Shown piece by piece: positions 25,601-30,907 of a DNA stretch of 64,000 nucleotides. The DNA lies in NCBI GenBank assembly GCA_037349105.1, contig JAYJMM010000041.1, positions 6,322,501 through 6,386,500 of the forward strand, read 5' to 3'. Made by a program: the position numbers and the translations under genes. The stretch is from Limnomonas spitsbergensis. Taxonomy: Eukaryota; Chlorophyta; Chlorophyceae; Chlamydomonadales. Position 1 is the first letter of the stretch; each line of letters begins with the position of its first letter. Below the pieces are notes generated by a model. It was not told where the DNA came from. It did not search any database and saw only the letters and a list, made by a program, of their open reading frames with translations.

Positions 25601-26431
25601 ACCAACTGGCCCGCCTGGTTCTCCTGAAATGGGTAACCCTCGCTTGCCGTCCTGAACCCCTGACTTCTTGTAATAGGTGACCCTCGCTTGCCCGCCTGAA
25701 CCCCTGACTTCTTGAAATGGGTGACCCTTGCTTGCCCGCCTGAACCCCTGACTTCCTGAAATGGGTGACCCTCGCTTGCCCGCCTGAACCCCTGACTTCT
25801 TGAAATGGGTGACCCTCGCTTGCCCGCCTGAACCCCTGACTTCTTGAAATGGGTGACCCTCGCTTGCCCGCCTGAACCCCTGACTTCTTGAAATGGGTGA
25901 CCCTCGCTTGCCCGCCTGAACCCCTGACTTCTTGAATGGGTGACCCTCACTTGCCTGCCTGAACCCCTGCCTCCTGAAATGGGTGACCCTCGCTTGCCCG
26001 CCTGAACCCCTGACTTCTTGTAATGGGTGACCCTCGCTTACCCGCCTGAACCCCTGACTTCCTGAAATGGGTGACCCTCGCTTGCCCGCCTGACCCCCTG
26101 ACTTGTTGAAATGGGTGACCCTCGCTTGCCCGCCTGAACTCCTGACTTCTTGAGATGGATGATCCTCACTCGCCCGACTGAACCCCTGACTTCTTGAAAT
26201 GGATAACCCTCGCTTGCCCACCGGAACCCTCAACTTACCCGCCTAAACCCCCAACTTGCCCGCCTGAAACCTCAACTTGCCCACCTGACCCCCTGCAGGT
26301 ACAAGGAGATTGCCAAGTTTGGGAAGGAGAAGACCAACTTCCCCGCCAACAAGGCCATGAACGGGATCGCCAAGCAGCTGAGGGGTCAGATGGTTCAGGG
26401 CCCCGCCAGACAAGTCCTGGAGGACTTTTAA
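1596..26431 (+). CDS. SEC15: Exocyst complex subunit SEC15, 21-exon gene, complete
   Basis: SEC15 (EXOC6) is the exocyst subunit that links the vesicle Rab GTPase to the tethering complex at the plasma membrane. Exons: 1596-1694, 1869-2168, 2451-2652, 2845-3107, 3517-3644, 5548-5754, 6863-7040, 7710-7811, 9267-9386, 11235-11303, 12355-12453, 13185-13247, 15164-15341, 16270-16334, 17359-17463, 17973-18196, 18782-19001, 19914-20060, 21914-22030, 23987-24069, 26299-26431. All junctions are GT-AG and phase-compatible; the sum is 3102 nt, 1033 aa plus TAA. Family landmarks remembered from plant and animal SEC15 occur in the right order: an ISEGQFYHAL-like helix (EAGRLYHALLLLE), a FNEWL-like end (EFNSWL), a FDLTPVYR-like segment (FDLSGLLRCVHVHK), KFREYYLEQR, AGFFVVE, and the YNTLDYKKVA-like C-terminus (YPNLGLGTIVMALDRYKEI). 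Usual length is about 790-800 aa; the surplus lies in linkers of exons 4, 6, 7 and 16. Least sure: exons 1, 6 and 7, and a possible missing short exon between 18 and 19. Confidence 0.85.
1869..2168 (+). CDS. SEC15: SEC15 exon 2 (residues 34-133)
   Basis: Follows the acceptor ccctcacag and ends at ctacag before gtgcgg; phase 0 on both sides, 100 codons. The second half (DRLILEVCSSNALQIAHC, then ELSGMQAAAQDLQVLLADG) aligns with the long N-terminal helix of SEC15 that in plants reads like LCKLHYEEFILAVDELR. The intervening MGMGMPGELEPPSAASVA is a low-complexity linker. Confidence 0.8.
2451..2652 (+). CDS. SEC15: SEC15 exon 3 (residues 134-201)
   Basis: The frame is open from 2448 after an in-frame TGA at 2445, so the acceptor gaaag at 2446-2450 is forced. 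It ends before gtgggc at 2653, phase 1. It contains AALLGSAESLSELVGVQSNV, then EAGRLYHALLLLERI, matching the conserved EGQFYHALKTMDLIEK helix of SEC15. This is the strongest single family match in the gene. Confidence 0.85.
2845..3107 (+). CDS. SEC15: SEC15 exon 4 (residues 201-288)
   Basis: Acceptor ttcaccgcag; two bases complete the codon split from exon 3 (phase 1). It ends at EFNSWL before gtgagg, phase 0. The core FFQGLLAELKAAAEQVAVLE-FNSWL matches the SEC15 segment ending CSQFNEWL. The middle is a Q/S/A-rich insertion (QPQQQQHSSPTSKSASAAAA), absent from most homologues. Confidence 0.8.
3517..3644 (+). CDS. SEC15: SEC15 exon 5 (residues 289-331)
   Basis: Acceptor gctgccatgcag, donor gtactg, phase 0 in and phase 2 out. 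The segment GMRAIRRAAIARRLDEDL-VRERKLM matches the IGQLAIRQAA-x-QARDEDMRARQRR helix of SEC15. The exon end CTGGCATCTGGCAG recurs downstream near 3712, 3782 and 3851 as decaying copies that lead into the 42-bp minisatellite. Confidence 0.85.
3705..5140. repeat. 42-bp minisatellite in SEC15 intron 5, about 30 units
   Basis: After three decaying copies of the end of exon 5 (3705-3870), a 42-bp unit with core GCTCTGAGATCCAGGCAAAC and TGTTAAATGCAGGCCAGG repeats about 30 times to 5130. Variants alternate (AAGCCAGGC or AGGCCAGGT; GCAGCTGTT or ACAGCTATT), suggesting higher-order duplication. The unit is a multiple of three and lacks stops, so both strands show long open frames (for example 3742-4815 plus). 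These look incidental, because the array lies between two phase-matched exons. Confidence 0.95.
5548..5754 (+). CDS. SEC15: SEC15 exon 6 (residues 331-400)
   Basis: Acceptor cccatacccag; one base completes an Arg codon with exon 5. It ends before gtgcgcgg, phase 2. It encodes DVREVAGKVAVTPLRLDL and then an Ala-rich linker to ARKERPTG. It is not conserved enough for homology alone; support is phase fit and a truncated copy of its acceptor and start at about 5428-5490 (gggacgttcaagaggttgcg). Short copies of its end occur near 5775 and 5808. Confidence 0.6.
5870..6840. repeat. AT/C-rich degenerate tandem repeat, SEC15 intron 6
   Basis: Roughly 30-45-bp units built on 'cccctcctgatatttcacatttgaaatc' repeat with heavy divergence across the whole intron. 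Each holds the near-palindrome ATTTCACATTTGAAAT. No coding sequence is seen. Confidence 0.85.
6863..7040 (+). CDS. SEC15: SEC15 exon 7 (residues 400-459)
   Basis: One base after the acceptor ggcccaag completes the split codon. The exon stays open to agacagcag before gtagat and leaves phase 0, as exon 8 needs. It encodes KELPPASTHSSGIPSASAFT and then LLLIGQPQAALREVLIWQRQ. It sits in a variable SEC15 region. Its end is copied at about 7110-7185 and 7285-7370, the same pattern seen around recognised exons. Confidence 0.55.
7041..7680. repeat. Downstream echoes of SEC15 exon 7 and its intron
   Basis: Each unit holds a degraded exon-7 end (caggcggcc...tggcagcg.cagcgcag), then 'gtagatccagggggcaaat' and 'aggcccgggtgctggacagcagcagcag'. 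Units lie near 7041-7110, 7111-7260 and 7285-7380; a further copy of the intronic half (gtaggtcaagcagcagcag) is at 7615-7680. Confidence 0.7.
7710..7811 (+). CDS. SEC15: SEC15 exon 8 (residues 460-493)
   Basis: Acceptor ttccccgactgag, donor gtgtgt, phase 0/0. SVMGLLHGFDLSGLLRCVHV matches the conserved FDLTPVYRAYHI segment of SEC15. If exon 7 were skipped, an acceptor in the CAGCAG run at 7678 would restore phase from exon 6, so the start is not certain. Confidence 0.75.
7866..8690. repeat. Downstream echoes of SEC15 exon 8 with G-rich repeats
   Basis: Copies of the exon end with the following intron start lie at 7876-7940 (nearly intact, then gtgggg), 7998-8016 (truncated), 8545-8612 (with an in-frame TAG) and 8628-8690 (decayed). 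Between them (about 8030-8530) a 33-bp G-rich unit, 'gtagggttcagggtttatcacaaggagtgg', repeats about 15 times. A long G run at 8219-8239 interrupts it. Confidence 0.85.
8800..9110. repeat. Tandem repeat upstream of SEC15 exon 9, inverted copy downstream
   Basis: About six units of roughly 42-45 bp with core 'aggttaagccggatt' and 'actaccaaggtagtacg'. The reverse complement of the same unit recurs at 9560-10140 beyond exon 9, so the exon lies between inverted arrays. Each unit also holds a small palindrome, TACCAAGGTA. Confidence 0.8.
9267..9386 (+). CDS. SEC15: SEC15 exon 9 (residues 494-533)
   Basis: Acceptor cttgcaatag, donor gtacat, phase 0/0, 40 codons. LLKFREYYLEQRRLQVTNDL followed by FLETYQSYLAQ is an almost direct match to the SEC15 FREYYYKNRLLQLKSDLQ...FLESHQTFFAQ segment. 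A copy of the exon end (cagtcctacttggcgca) occurs at 9450. Confidence 0.9.
9560..10140. repeat. Inverted partner of the 8800-9110 repeat; GTACCGTA microsatellite
   Basis: Units such as 'gtgctaccttggcagtc' and 'atccggcttcacccgtgcc' are the reverse complement of the 8800-9110 repeat. Inside, 9930-10085 is a degenerate GTACCGTA/GTACTGTA microsatellite with many overlapping palindromes. Confidence 0.75.
10245..11234. repeat. 45-bp minisatellite abutting the exon 10 acceptor, about 22 units
   Basis: The unit 'cctattgctgttgctgctg' + 'cccctgccgacgttgctgc' + 'ttctgct' repeats about 22 times with few variants (GAC/AAC, CTA/CTG). The last unit runs straight into the splice site: gctgcccctgccag then GTGGCG. 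The array is therefore an expanded polypyrimidine/acceptor region. All plus frames are open (Ala/Pro/Val- or Leu-rich), but exon 10 is in a different frame from the Ala-rich reading, so I treat it as intron. Confidence 0.95.
11235..11303 (+). CDS. SEC15: SEC15 exon 10 (residues 534-556)
   Basis: A 23-codon exon, phase 0/0, acceptor cctgccag, donor gtaagc. It encodes VAGFFVVESFVEQMVPEL, matching the IAGFFIVEDRVLR motif of SEC15. Confidence 0.85.
11320..12354. repeat. SEC15 intron 10: CAAAC-type repeats, telomere-like islet, CTG-rich tract
   Basis: 11320-11600 holds degenerate 'cgcttcaaactgcaa' repeats. 11640-11700 is a TTTAGGG/TTCAGGG islet. 11830-12350 is rich in 'tgctgctgctgc' and 'gccaacgccgctgc', similar in composition to the 45-bp array, and again runs into the next acceptor (cctgctcag). 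Confidence 0.8.
12355..12453 (+). CDS. SEC15: SEC15 exon 11 (residues 557-589)
   Basis: Phase 0/0, donor gtgagt. MALLWEGAATSWKDSLEGAM followed by SIMVLLK fits the SEC15 segment VETMWETAISKMCAVLEDQF...LLLVK. Three downstream echoes of its end plus donor are at 12541-12583, 12653-12695 and 12787-12826. Confidence 0.8.
12541..13110. repeat. Echoes of exon 11 and CATGCAGG-rich repeat
   Basis: 12541-12830 holds three progressively decayed copies of 'gtgcgctccgcatccatcat' + 'ggtgctgctcaaagtg' with C-rich intron between them. 12875-13110 is a degenerate repeat of 'ccccatgcaggcttcaagca' and 'gacccatacaag'. Confidence 0.85.
13185..13247 (+). CDS. SEC15: SEC15 exon 12 (residues 590-610)
   Basis: A 21-codon exon, acceptor tgctgtctgcag, donor gtgcgt, phase 0/0. 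DFVLLTCAALESCGYATAPV matches DYVTLLGATLRRYGYEVGPV of plant SEC15 (from memory). Confidence 0.85.
13456..13640. repeat. GT/G-run tandem repeat, 4 units
   Basis: Four units of about 45 bp: a (TG)n tract, 7-8 G, then 'tgctgtctatccaggcactt'. It lies in intron 12, which also holds CCCTAAA islets (13350-13430, 14190-14440), 'cagctacagcacag' repeats (14010-14100) and four copies of 'ccgtaggccgctcacatt' (14155-14430). Confidence 0.85.
14757..14806 (+). pseudogene. Upstream echo of SEC15 exon 13 (acceptor plus exon start)
   Basis: tttcag followed by CATGAAGTGTGCCTCATCAA and CCGCTCCCCGCAC resembles the true exon start GAAGTGCTTCTGATCAACCG about 400 bp downstream. It decays after some 40 bp. Confidence 0.75.
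15164..15341 (+). CDS. SEC15: SEC15 exon 13 (residues 611-670)
   Basis: Acceptor ctcttccag, donor gtgagt, phase 0 in and 1 out. EVLLINRSRYHDLLMLTVGQ, then ELVEDDGLEQAAVLR, matches the SEC15 segment NASRDKYHELLLGECREQI...NDTYEQM. One upstream echo (14757) and three downstream echoes (15480, 15662, 15812) flank it. Confidence 0.9.
15342..16260. repeat. Echoes of exon 13 end, CAGCTAC words, CCTGCCTG tract, echoes of exon 14 start
   Basis: The exon-13 end 'atcgccctgggcctgccgct' + 'ggtactggagggggcag' recurs at 15480-15530, 15662-15705 and 15812-15860. They are separated by 'cagctaccatacagctacc' words. 15890-16000 is a CCTGCCTG microsatellite. 16064-16110 and 16152-16205 are echoes of the exon 14 acceptor and start (ctgacgcag...ccaactgacgct). 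Confidence 0.85.
16270..16334 (+). CDS. SEC15: SEC15 exon 14 (residues 670-691)
   Basis: Phase 1 in, 0 out; acceptor cctgacgcag, donor gtgcgg. TELTLPLVMPYSPSVPVLVQ matches the SDIMPAFPYIAPFSSMVPDT segment of SEC15. Two upstream echoes are at 16064 and 16152. Confidence 0.8.
16390..17350. repeat. CAGCTACA words, TGTGCAGGACATG repeats, upstream echoes of exon 15
   Basis: 16395-16625 is rich in 'ttcagctacaattcagctac'. 16800-17160 holds 'gtgcaggacatgacgtatgt' repeats and three copies of 'aaccagggctg'. 17180-17350 holds four copies of 'ccctgcagatccggtcgtac' + 'gtgttccacacatgtgtgg', each an echo of the exon 15 acceptor and first codons. Confidence 0.8.
17359..17463 (+). CDS. SEC15: SEC15 exon 15 (residues 692-726)
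   Basis: Phase 0/0, acceptor ccccctgcag, donor gtaagg. IRSYVEDSVSYLHGLFSPWE matches the SEC15 IVRSFIEDSVSYMS-like segment. Its end is echoed at 17665-17715 (tgggagctgcctcccgctgt...atcaaagttaagg). Confidence 0.85.
17973..18196 (+). CDS. SEC15: SEC15 exon 16 (residues 727-801)
   Basis: Phase 0 in, 2 out; acceptor ccccctgcag, donor gtgggt. VIIDTLQAKLASEVALKRTS, then MRMVANVWTLLQSLDALDTW, matches the SEC15 helices DKLLIDVLNEVL...ISVLERACDYF. It ends in a Gly/Ala/Gln-rich linker (SAAEGAERAGDPAAGGGGAG). Upstream echoes lie at 17778-17826 and 17836-17925. Confidence 0.85.
18782..19001 (+). CDS. SEC15: SEC15 exon 17 (residues 801-874)
   Basis: Phase 2 in, 0 out; acceptor cctgatgcag, donor gtgggg. 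NVQATLRTVQDVAERAVLRL, then YVGVLLEVLQ, matches SEC15 TSQDAAYLALLNLVNTKLDE...EYINEVVIYLD. The nearer donor gtacgt at 18971 would break the frame. Echoes of 'ttgaggtgctgcaggtgggg' follow at about 19075, 19161 and 19458. Confidence 0.8.
19002..19905. repeat. G-rich echoes of exon 17 and upstream echoes of exon 18
   Basis: 19010-19600 is G-rich, with the echoed 'gaggtgctgcaggtgggg' and many runs of 7-10 G. 19690-19740 and 19793-19860 are C-rich echoes of the exon 18 start (caccttccgcctggcacagg + cgcgcttgccccactcctcc). Confidence 0.8.
19914..20060 (+). CDS. SEC15: SEC15 exon 18 (residues 875-923)
   Basis: Phase 0/0; acceptor tgctcctgcag, donor gtagaa. DTFRLAQARLPRSSYLYLCR, then SMGSAYVRHFSAEGTVKAYN, aligns with SEC15 DTLMSTAQQILPLEALYKVG...IVSTFLSDSLKRFNANAV. 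Confidence 0.85.
20450..21710. repeat. Dispersed repeat copies in SEC15 intron 18 (families A and B)
   Basis: Family A (20540-20740, diverged copy 21240-21450) carries 'ccggttcgctctgcctggcc' + 'ctttcgaaaaaggctgtggg' + 'tttgtaacaac'; reverse copies are at 24418-24620 and 29985-30065. Family B (20925-21085 forward, 21515-21690 reverse) carries 'gaccggcc', 'ctggccac..atgtggcctccggcc' and 'gagtgtagctgacaagtagc' + 'tgagtcacaaaaa'; a forward copy is at 55600-55765 and part at 31230-31330. The two B copies here are inverted around about 430 bp. Confidence 0.75.
21760..21846 (+). pseudogene. Upstream echo of SEC15 exon 19
   Basis: 'gatgcacaggctggccgaag' + 'acgtcgcgcagctgcaggcc' + 'tacgtaacc' is a near copy of the start of exon 19. 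It is followed by gtaacc instead of the exon body. Confidence 0.75.
21914..22030 (+). CDS. SEC15: SEC15 exon 19 (residues 924-962)
   Basis: Phase 0/0; acceptor gatgtacag, donor gtaaac. RLAEDVAQLQAYVAECAVPD and EASQLCAMLLADK match the SEC15 helix SFRSYLVEARQLINLLLS. Exon 18 plus 19 is about 15 residues short of homologues at the INHDLRVIEDFADER segment. Either this protein lacks it or a short exon in the repeat-filled intron was missed. A downstream echo of the exon end is at 22190-22240. Confidence 0.8.
22621..22794 (+). pseudogene. N-terminal fragment of hAT-like transposase
   Basis: ATG at 22621 opens 57 codons (MTDTNSDCDVEMIDRTETAR..., LAKKAKG) to a TGA at 22792. It is acidic, then has a nuclear-localisation-like basic cluster, typical of transposase N-termini. 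It overlaps the C-terminal fragment in another frame, as expected after an internal deletion. Confidence 0.4.
22727..23206 (+). pseudogene. C-terminal (dimerisation) fragment of hAT-like transposase
   Basis: An open frame of 159 codons with stop at 23204-23206. The end IYVAFTITCQTAVVERGFSL resembles the hAT dimerisation motif (…T…ERGFS…K), and FATLKSHF and VPPQPATTEIPAKA are consistent with the segment before it. No upstream DDE/RNase-H region or BED zinc finger is present, so this is a remnant. Confidence 0.55.
23541..23935 (+). pseudogene. Four upstream echoes of SEC15 exon 20
   Basis: Copies of acceptor plus exon start (ag|GTGGAGGACGTCCTGGT...) begin at about 23552, 23687, 23761 and 23871. 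They differ from each other and from the true exon at 23987. Each is cut off after 30-50 bp and followed by similar intron sequence (gttgaacctctctattttcacctc; ctcgccctgtcag). Confidence 0.85.
23987..24069 (+). CDS. SEC15: SEC15 exon 20 (residues 963-990)
   Basis: Phase 0 in, 2 out; acceptor cacactgtcag, donor gtgaag. VEDVLVPELRKQRYPNLGLG and TIVMALD align with NPVIREKNYNTLDYKKVATICEKF at the C-terminus of SEC15. Of the five tandem starts, only this copy continues into the full exon. Confidence 0.85.
24100..24420 (+). pseudogene. Downstream echoes of SEC15 exon 20 (exon end plus donor)
   Basis: 'accatagtcatggcgctgga' + 'cag' + gt recurs at 24105-24130, 24160-24183 (gacaagtgac) and 24209-24233. 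Shorter remnants (gagctggacaag) occur at 24248 and 24412. They are interleaved with CCCTAAACC words. Confidence 0.85.
25610..26240. repeat. 44-bp minisatellite abutting the last SEC15 exon, about 14 units
   Basis: The unit 'gacttcttgaaatgggtgac' + 'cctcgcttgcccgcctgaac' + 'ccct' repeats about 14 times. It degrades into 'cttgcccgcctgaaacctca' and 'cttgcccacctgaccccctg', then CAG, the acceptor of exon 21. The array is again contiguous with a 3' splice site. The upstream part of the intron (24990-25560) is full of CCCTAAA-like words. Confidence 0.9.
26299..26431 (+). CDS. SEC15: SEC15 exon 21, C-terminus and stop
   Basis: Acceptor ccccctgcag; one base completes an Arg codon. YKEIAKFGKEKTNFPANKAM, then the basic NGIAKQLRGQMVQ, ends with LEDF and TAA at 26429-26431. 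Homologues end with a short basic helix (KKSMDMLKKRLKEFN), so position and character fit. Confidence 0.8.
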
Positions 26432-26439
26432 TTGTGGAG

Positions 26440-27390
26440 CGCGTCATGAACATGCACCAAGCATATGCCACCAAGTTTCTTTTCTTCCAACGGGACAGTT
26501 GGGCCCTACCCTGAACTAGGGCTCTACCTGGTGCCCTGGCGCGGCCGAGCCTTTTTGAGCAGGGCCCAGAGGTGTAATGTCATGAACATGCACCAAGCCT
26601 TTTTAAGCAGGACCCAGAGGTGTCATGTCATGAACATGTACCAAGCCTATTTAAGCAGGGCCCAGAGATGTAATGTCATGAACATGCATCAAGCATTTTT
26701 GAGCAGGGCCCAGAGGTGTAATGACATGAACATGCATCAAGCCTTTTTAAGCAGGGCCCAGAGGTGTCATGTCATGTACATGCACCAAACCTTTTTGAGC
26801 AGGGCCCAGAGGTGTAACGTCATGAACATGCACCAAACCTTTTTTAGCAGGGCCCAGAGGTGTCATGTCATGAACATGCACCAAGCCTTTGTAAGCAGGG
26901 CCCAGAGGTGTAATGTCATGAACATGCACCAAACCTTTTTAAGCAGGACCCAGAGGTGTCATGTCATGAACATGCACCAATCCTTTTTGAGCAGGGCCCA
27001 GAGGTGTAATGTCATGAACATGAACCAAACCTTTTTGAGCAGGGCCCAGAGGTGTTATGTCATGAACATGCACCAAACCTTTTTGAGCAGGGCCCAGAGG
27101 TGTAATGTCATGAACATGCACCAAACCTTTTTGAGCAGGGCCCAGAGGTGTAACTAATGTCATGAACATGCACCAAGCCTTTTTGAGCAGGGCCCAGAGG
27201 TGTAACTAATGTCATGAACATGCACCAAGCTTTTTTGAGCAGGGCCCAGAGGTGTAATGTCATGAACATGCACCAAACTTTTTTAAGCAGGGCCCAGAGG
27301 TGTAATGTCATGAACATGCACCAAACCTTTTTAAGCAGGGCCCAGAGGTGTAATGTCATGTACATGCACCAAGCCTTTTTAATGGGCACG
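26440..27390. repeat. 48-bp minisatellite just downstream of the SEC15 stop, about 19 units
   Basis: The unit 'tttttgagcagggcccagag' + 'gtgtaatgtcatgaacatgc' + 'accaaacc' repeats about 19 times. Two units carry a 4-bp insert (aact) near 27155 and 27205. The first unit begins about 10 bp after the TAA. It would lie in the 3' UTR if transcription continues. Open frames of 60-230 codons in it reflect the 3n unit length. Confidence 0.9.
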
Positions 27391-27423
27391 TCAGCGGGTG
27401 GTCGCAGCCATCCGGGCGCAAGT

Positions 27424-28044
27424 TTAGCGGCTGCCTCCCTGCTGCTCACGAACGCCCCCTGCCCCGCTGTGAAGCCTTCGCCTCCGACTCCCCGTCCACT
27501 GGCCTGGGCCCCTGGGACGCATCCCGACAAAGGAGCGACAACGCGGCCAGCTGGAGCAGGCCCATGAGCAATCCCCTGAATGTCGTGCATGAGAGGAGTC
27601 CCCTGCACGCTGGGGCCCGCTTAGGGACCTGCTGCGGTTGCACCGTCGGCGGCGCTTGGTTTGCTGCTTGGTAGGCTGCTGGCGCCGCTCGTGCTGCCCC
27701 GAAGTCCAAGTGATCTCCAGGTCCACCTGGCTGATCCTGGCCGGCGGTGCGGGACAGCTAGCCCTGCCCCCGCAGCTGCACTCTCTCTCGGCCCTCTTCC
27801 GATCCTTCCGCCGGCGCTGCCTGGCATTCCTTGCCCTCTTCACCTCTGCCTTCCTGGCCTGCTCTGCCCGCGTTGCTAGGGCTTCATCAACCCTTTCCGA
27901 CTGCCACTGCACTGGTTCCTCTTGGCGGCTCGCTGCGCTCCTCCGGCAACCTCCTCTTCTCCCTGCTTCCTGGCCTGGCTCGGGAGATCTGCCTCCTCCT
28001 CGCTGCACATCCACCCTGCTCACGTGCTCAGCAAAAATCAACAC
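27424..28044 (-). CDS. Arginine-rich ORF of unknown status
   Basis: A 206-codon minus-strand frame in GC-rich sequence. The middle (RVDEALATRAEQARKAEVKR, then ARNARQRRRKDRKRAERE) looks like a charged coiled coil; the rest is low-complexity basic sequence. I recognise no family. A plus-strand frame of equal length overlaps it (27638-28258), so coding is not established. It may be a piece of a mobile element. Confidence 0.2.
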   Translation of the reverse strand: MLIFAEHVSRVDVQRGGGRSPEPGQEAGRRGGCRRSAASRQEEPVQWQSERVDEALATRAEQARKAEVKRARNARQRRRKDRKRAERECSCGGRASCPAPPARISQVDLEITWTSGQHERRQQPTKQQTKRRRRCNRSRSLSGPQRAGDSSHARHSGDCSWACSSWPRCRSFVGMRPRGPGQWTGSRRRRLHSGAGGVREQQGGSR

Positions 28045-30280
28045 TCCAATTCACAAAGAAGCGATGCAACGAGAGCGGAACGGGAACTCAGGAGGCCGGA
28101 CCAAGGGCCAGCCATTTGCTATATTTTTTGTTGCCCGGGGTTTTAGTTCGACAGGTGTGACTCGCCTCCACCGATCGCCTCCTACTGACCCGACGATTCG
28201 GGCCCGGAATTTGAAAGCGCGTGAAATTGCGGTTGGTGGCGGTGGGTTGGTGACGTGAACTGGACGTTCTTATTGCATCTCTGACGTCGACCTGCCTCGA
28301 GCAACACGTGACGCAGAGGCCAGCATTAATGTTCGCAGCCTGGGGTCCAAGCTGAGGTCCAAGCCGTGGAAATGATGGAATCAGTGTGGAAAGAGTGTCC
28401 ACCTGCCTCGGAAATCACGAGAGTTGGAGCGACCAACTAAGAGGGGCGTCTTCCAAGCGAGGCAGGGACACAGCTCGTCTAGAGGGCAGCTTCCAGGCAG
28501 CCAAGACATAGAACGAACGAACGGCTGACCGCCAGGCGTAAGCTGATGACACAGCAGCCAACGGAGATTCGATCTTTAAATACACACCTACCAGAAAGGA
28601 CAGTATACAGCTCATTATTTGCATGAGCGCATATCCGGACACTGATCGCGATCTGCTAGCGGTGCGCACGTTAATACCGCAAATCACGTCGCTTTTTATC
28701 AATGACCTTTGAGTGACTGGCGGCAGCAGCTTGCAGTGATCCTAGGTCGGACGCCTGCTAGCGTTTCGACAAGCGGACGGAGATACCCATGCATTGATTC
28801 ACCGCAAGTGGCACCGAAGCATCGAGTGCGTGGTAACGACGGCGCCGCACGCAAACTAGACCGACGCGAGCGAGGCGCAAATGTTCAGCATCATGCATGC
28901 TGACGTTCAGTGGGAGTGATTCATATTCGCTTGTTCTCGCTTGACTGGAGGAGGCATGCATAATGTCTGTGAATCATGTATCATCTTCACCCTAGGACAT
29001 GCAGACATGTCGCAAGGATACTTACGCAGTTCTGCGGTACTGACGCAGTTCGTCCATAAACCTGCCTCCGCCTCCTGCTGCTGTCCAGATAGCCGCGCGC
29101 AATCGACGGCGGACCCGCGACCCATACTGCTGTCACTCGCATCGATAGCATCGATCGATAGATCATGCCACCGACACCTTCCGAAATAAATCCAGGCATA
29201 TATCCAGCAGCCGATCGTGCCGCCAGATACCATCCATCCACTGGTGAGTCTTGGCTGAGCCTACTCAACTTCCTTGTCGGGCCACTTAATGCAAGGCAGG
29301 CGGACAGTACTAAAAAGCAAGGGTTCCATCAATTTGTTTCGGGTTTCGGGTTTCGGGTTATGGTTTATGGTTTCGGGTTTAGGGTTTAGGGTTTAGGGTT
29401 TGGGGTTTAGGGTTGAAGGTTTAGGCGAATTCAGGGCCTCCACAACATGTGCGTACATTTGGCCAAGAAACCTGCTGATCCCTGGAACAGGAAAGTTGCA
29501 TGTCCCAGAAGGAGTGAGAGAGGTTGGGAAAAGATAGAATCTACCCCTTCCGCATGTAAGCAACATAACACTCAGGCCAGCCAAGCTGGGCCTACACAAC
29601 AACTGCAAATCATCAAGTAAGCCTGATCCGGGGCAGGTTAATTCAGCTGCGTGTGACGGAGGACGGGAATTGTCACAGCACTGAGGTACCCAGGACAATG
29701 CCAAAGAACAGCAAGAAAGAAAGAAAGCTACGCTCCGATGTATGCTCTGAACAGATGAAGCGCTCCCTGCTGGCTCTCAGTTGAGGGCTCCTAAACCGAC
29801 CAGGCTTTTGGCCCAATTATGTCTATACCCATGCTCTCATCATTCCTGAAGGGGATGGTCCAAGAAGACATCAACAGCCAAAGTAAAAATACGGCTTACG
29901 GTGATGGCGGGTATGATAGCAACGGCGCGGGTGTGGCCTTAGTCTTTGCCGCCCTGTTATTTCTGAACCTCCGGAAGTCGTAGTCACAAAGGTAACGCAA
30001 GCAATCAGAGCCTTTTTCGAAAGAGCTATCATGCACAGCGAACCGGGGGGACACCACCAACCAAGAAGTCATGTCCATCTGGGTCGTACATTGGGATGCG
30101 GAGGGGGTGAGGGGTGCCCCGTGTGGATGCCTAAATTATCCACGCCGCACTATTTCTTCGGAACCGTCTGGCCCCCTGCTTCGGCACGCATAGCCTTTCT
30201 TTCTTTCTTCACGTTTTGAACCGTCACGCCCCTCCGGTATGCACTTTGGGGTGAACAGTGACATGTGCATAATTGTCTGT
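28045..30280. other. Intergenic spacer, no recognisable gene
   Basis: Base composition is more even than in the introns, and 28400-29240 lacks the telomere-like words seen elsewhere, with ATCGATAGCATCGATCGATA near 29140. Open frames of 60-108 codons on both strands match nothing I know. 29335-29425 is a TTTCGGG/TTTAGGG islet. 29985-30065 is a reverse copy of dispersed family A. Confidence 0.5.
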
Positions 30281-30281
30281 A

Positions 30282-30907
<626 letters not shown>

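Noticed and set aside
26465..27567. Plus-strand protein with 16-residue MNMHQTFLSRAQRCNV-type repeats
   Set aside because: Lies in the 48-bp minisatellite after the SEC15 stop; both strands are open and the frame is broken by 4-bp inserts.
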